From positions 1 to 5,752 of the forward strand of contig PLBD01000452.1 in NCBI GenBank assembly GCA_003135315.1: 5,752 nucleotides of DNA. The letters run 5' to 3'. The DNA is from Acidobacteriaceae bacterium (GTDB taxonomy: Bacteria; Acidobacteriota; Terriglobia; Terriglobales; Acidobacteriaceae). Below, piece by piece: positions 5,300-5,752 of this stretch. Within the stretch, counting starts at the first letter, position 1; every line of letters starts with the position of its first letter. Below the pieces are notes generated by a model. The model was not told the origin of the DNA. It ran no database searches and saw only the letters and a list, made by a program, of their open reading frames with translations. The position numbers and the translations under genes were made by a program.

Positions 5300-5347
5300 C
5301 AATAGAACACGCATCAGCCCAGCGCTTCGTGCTGGGCTAGACTATTG
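5300..5347. repeat. Hairpin 2, nested: long inner stem with outer CAATAG/CTATTG arm
   Basis: The inner stem pairs AGCCCAGC (5316-5323) with GCTGGGCT (5331-5338), and can add one G-U and one C-G pair. An outer arm pairs CAATAG (5300-5305) with CTATTG (5342-5347). There is no T-run after the stem in either direction, so a standard intrinsic terminator is not supported, but its place between convergent genes suits transcript 3'-end formation. Confidence 0.6.
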
Positions 5348-5348
5348 C

Positions 5349-5363
5349 GTCCGCTCCGCGGAC
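5349..5363. repeat. Hairpin 3
   Basis: GTCCGC-TCC-GCGGAC, a perfect 6-bp stem with a 3-nt loop, starts two bases after the outer arm of hairpin 2. No T-run follows. Confidence 0.5.
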
Positions 5364-5411
5364 TCGCATCCTTCCGAAGATCAATAGCATCATCGGTCCG
5401 CGATATTGTTG

Positions 5412-5428
5412 CCGGCTTGATTCGCCGG
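5412..5428. repeat. Hairpin 4, downstream of the lolC/E stop
   Basis: CCGGC (5412-5416) pairs with GCCGG (5424-5428) around a 7-nt loop. It lies about 50 bp past the stop codon of the minus-strand permease gene. Without a T-run in that direction it is only a possible 3'-end structure. Confidence 0.4.
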
Positions 5429-5477
5429 ACGCCTTTAGTGGACATTCGCGGGCAGAAAAACCAGCCGACCTCGTTGC

Positions 5478-5752
5478 CTACTCGTAGCGCAACGCCTCGA
5501 CCGGATCGAGGCGCGCCGCGCGCCAGGACGGATAGAGTGTCGCCAACAGCGAAAGCGTGAGCGCCATCACCACCACGGCCGTGGTTTCGCCGGTGTCCAT
5601 GTCGGCCGGCAGATGCGAGAGAAAATAAAGCTCCGGCGAAAACAATTCGGTGCTGGTGAGCCAGGACAGAAATTGCCGGATGGTTTCGATATTCAGGCAG
5701 ACCACGACGCCAAGGAGAAAACCGACAATGGTGCCGACCACGCCGATGGCCG
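5478..5752 (-). CDS. LolC/LolE-type lipoprotein-releasing permease, C-terminal part
   Basis: Inner-membrane permease of the LolCDE-type ABC system that releases lipoproteins for transport to the outer membrane. Only the last 91 residues are in the window, since the frame is open to the right edge. They start in AIGVVGTIVGFLLGVVVCLN (first of two membrane helices), pass through a periplasmic-side segment with SPELYFLSHLPADM, then a second helix (VVVMALTLSLLATLYP), and end SWRAARLDPVEALRYE. The ATLYPSWRAARLDPVEALRYE ending (21 residues, last part quoted separately) is highly typical of LolC/LolE rather than MacB, which usually ends in P-x-x-ALR with different flanks. The in-frame GTG at 5741 is internal and not the real start. 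The C and E paralogues cannot be told apart from this fragment. It converges on the anti-sigma gene across 201 bp. Confidence 0.88.
   Translation of the reverse strand, partial: AIGVVGTIVGFLLGVVVCLNIETIRQFLSWLTSTELFSPELYFLSHLPADMDTGETTAVVVMALTLSLLATLYPSWRAARLDPVEALRYE

Noticed and set aside
5316..5338. Rho-independent terminator call for the strong GC-rich stem
   Set aside because: There is no T-run after the stem on either strand, so it was recorded as a hairpin repeat instead.
1..5752. Mobile element, phage, toxin-antitoxin or CRISPR content
   Set aside because: No transposase, integrase, repeat-spacer pattern, or toxin/antitoxin gene pair is visible on either strand.

Overview
The window looks like chromosomal DNA from a GC-rich, flagellated, Gram-negative-type bacterium. 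Every gene is ordinary core or housekeeping-like; no insertion sequence, phage gene, CRISPR array, tRNA or rRNA is visible. The combination of a FlbD/MotA/MotB motor cluster next to flagellin, an ECF sigma factor with an RskA-type anti-sigma factor, a LolC/LolE-type lipoprotein-release permease, and TAGC-rich and palindromic intergenic repeats suggests Acidobacteriota (Terriglobia-like). That assignment is an inference from gene content and texture, not a measurement.

Left part (1-3176), flagellar locus. The minus strand carries the N-terminal 283 codons of a flagellin (fliC) that runs off the left edge. It is preceded by a well-formed sigma-28 (FliA) promoter with the exact 11-nt spacer and by a leader of about 105 nt that can fold around its ribosome binding site. 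Divergently, on the plus strand, lie flbD, motA and motB. flbD/motA overlap by 8 nt and motA/motB by 4 nt, so the stator subunits are probably made by translational coupling. The 349-bp divergent spacer also holds an AT-richer array of TTAGCTA/TTGCTAA-like heptamers.

Middle (3147-3939). A single-domain response regulator on the minus strand converges on motB and overlaps its 3' end by 30 bp. A spacer of about 330 bp separates it from a divergent sigma-factor gene. This spacer holds a perfect 10-bp palindrome and one plausible -10 element, but no convincing gene.

Right part (3940-5752). An ECF sigma factor and its membrane-anchored zinc-finger/RskA anti-sigma factor overlap by an ATGA junction and form a regulatory pair. 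After them comes a 201-bp convergent spacer packed with four hairpins, then the C-terminal end of a LolC/LolE-type permease on the minus strand, cut by the right edge.

Functionally, the first half builds the filament and the proton/ion-driven stator. The second half is an envelope-linked signalling pair whose relation to motility is not shown. I did not find a clearly new biological system. The most useful leads are the flagellin leader structure, the hairpin-packed spacer after the anti-sigma gene and the TAGC repeat array.
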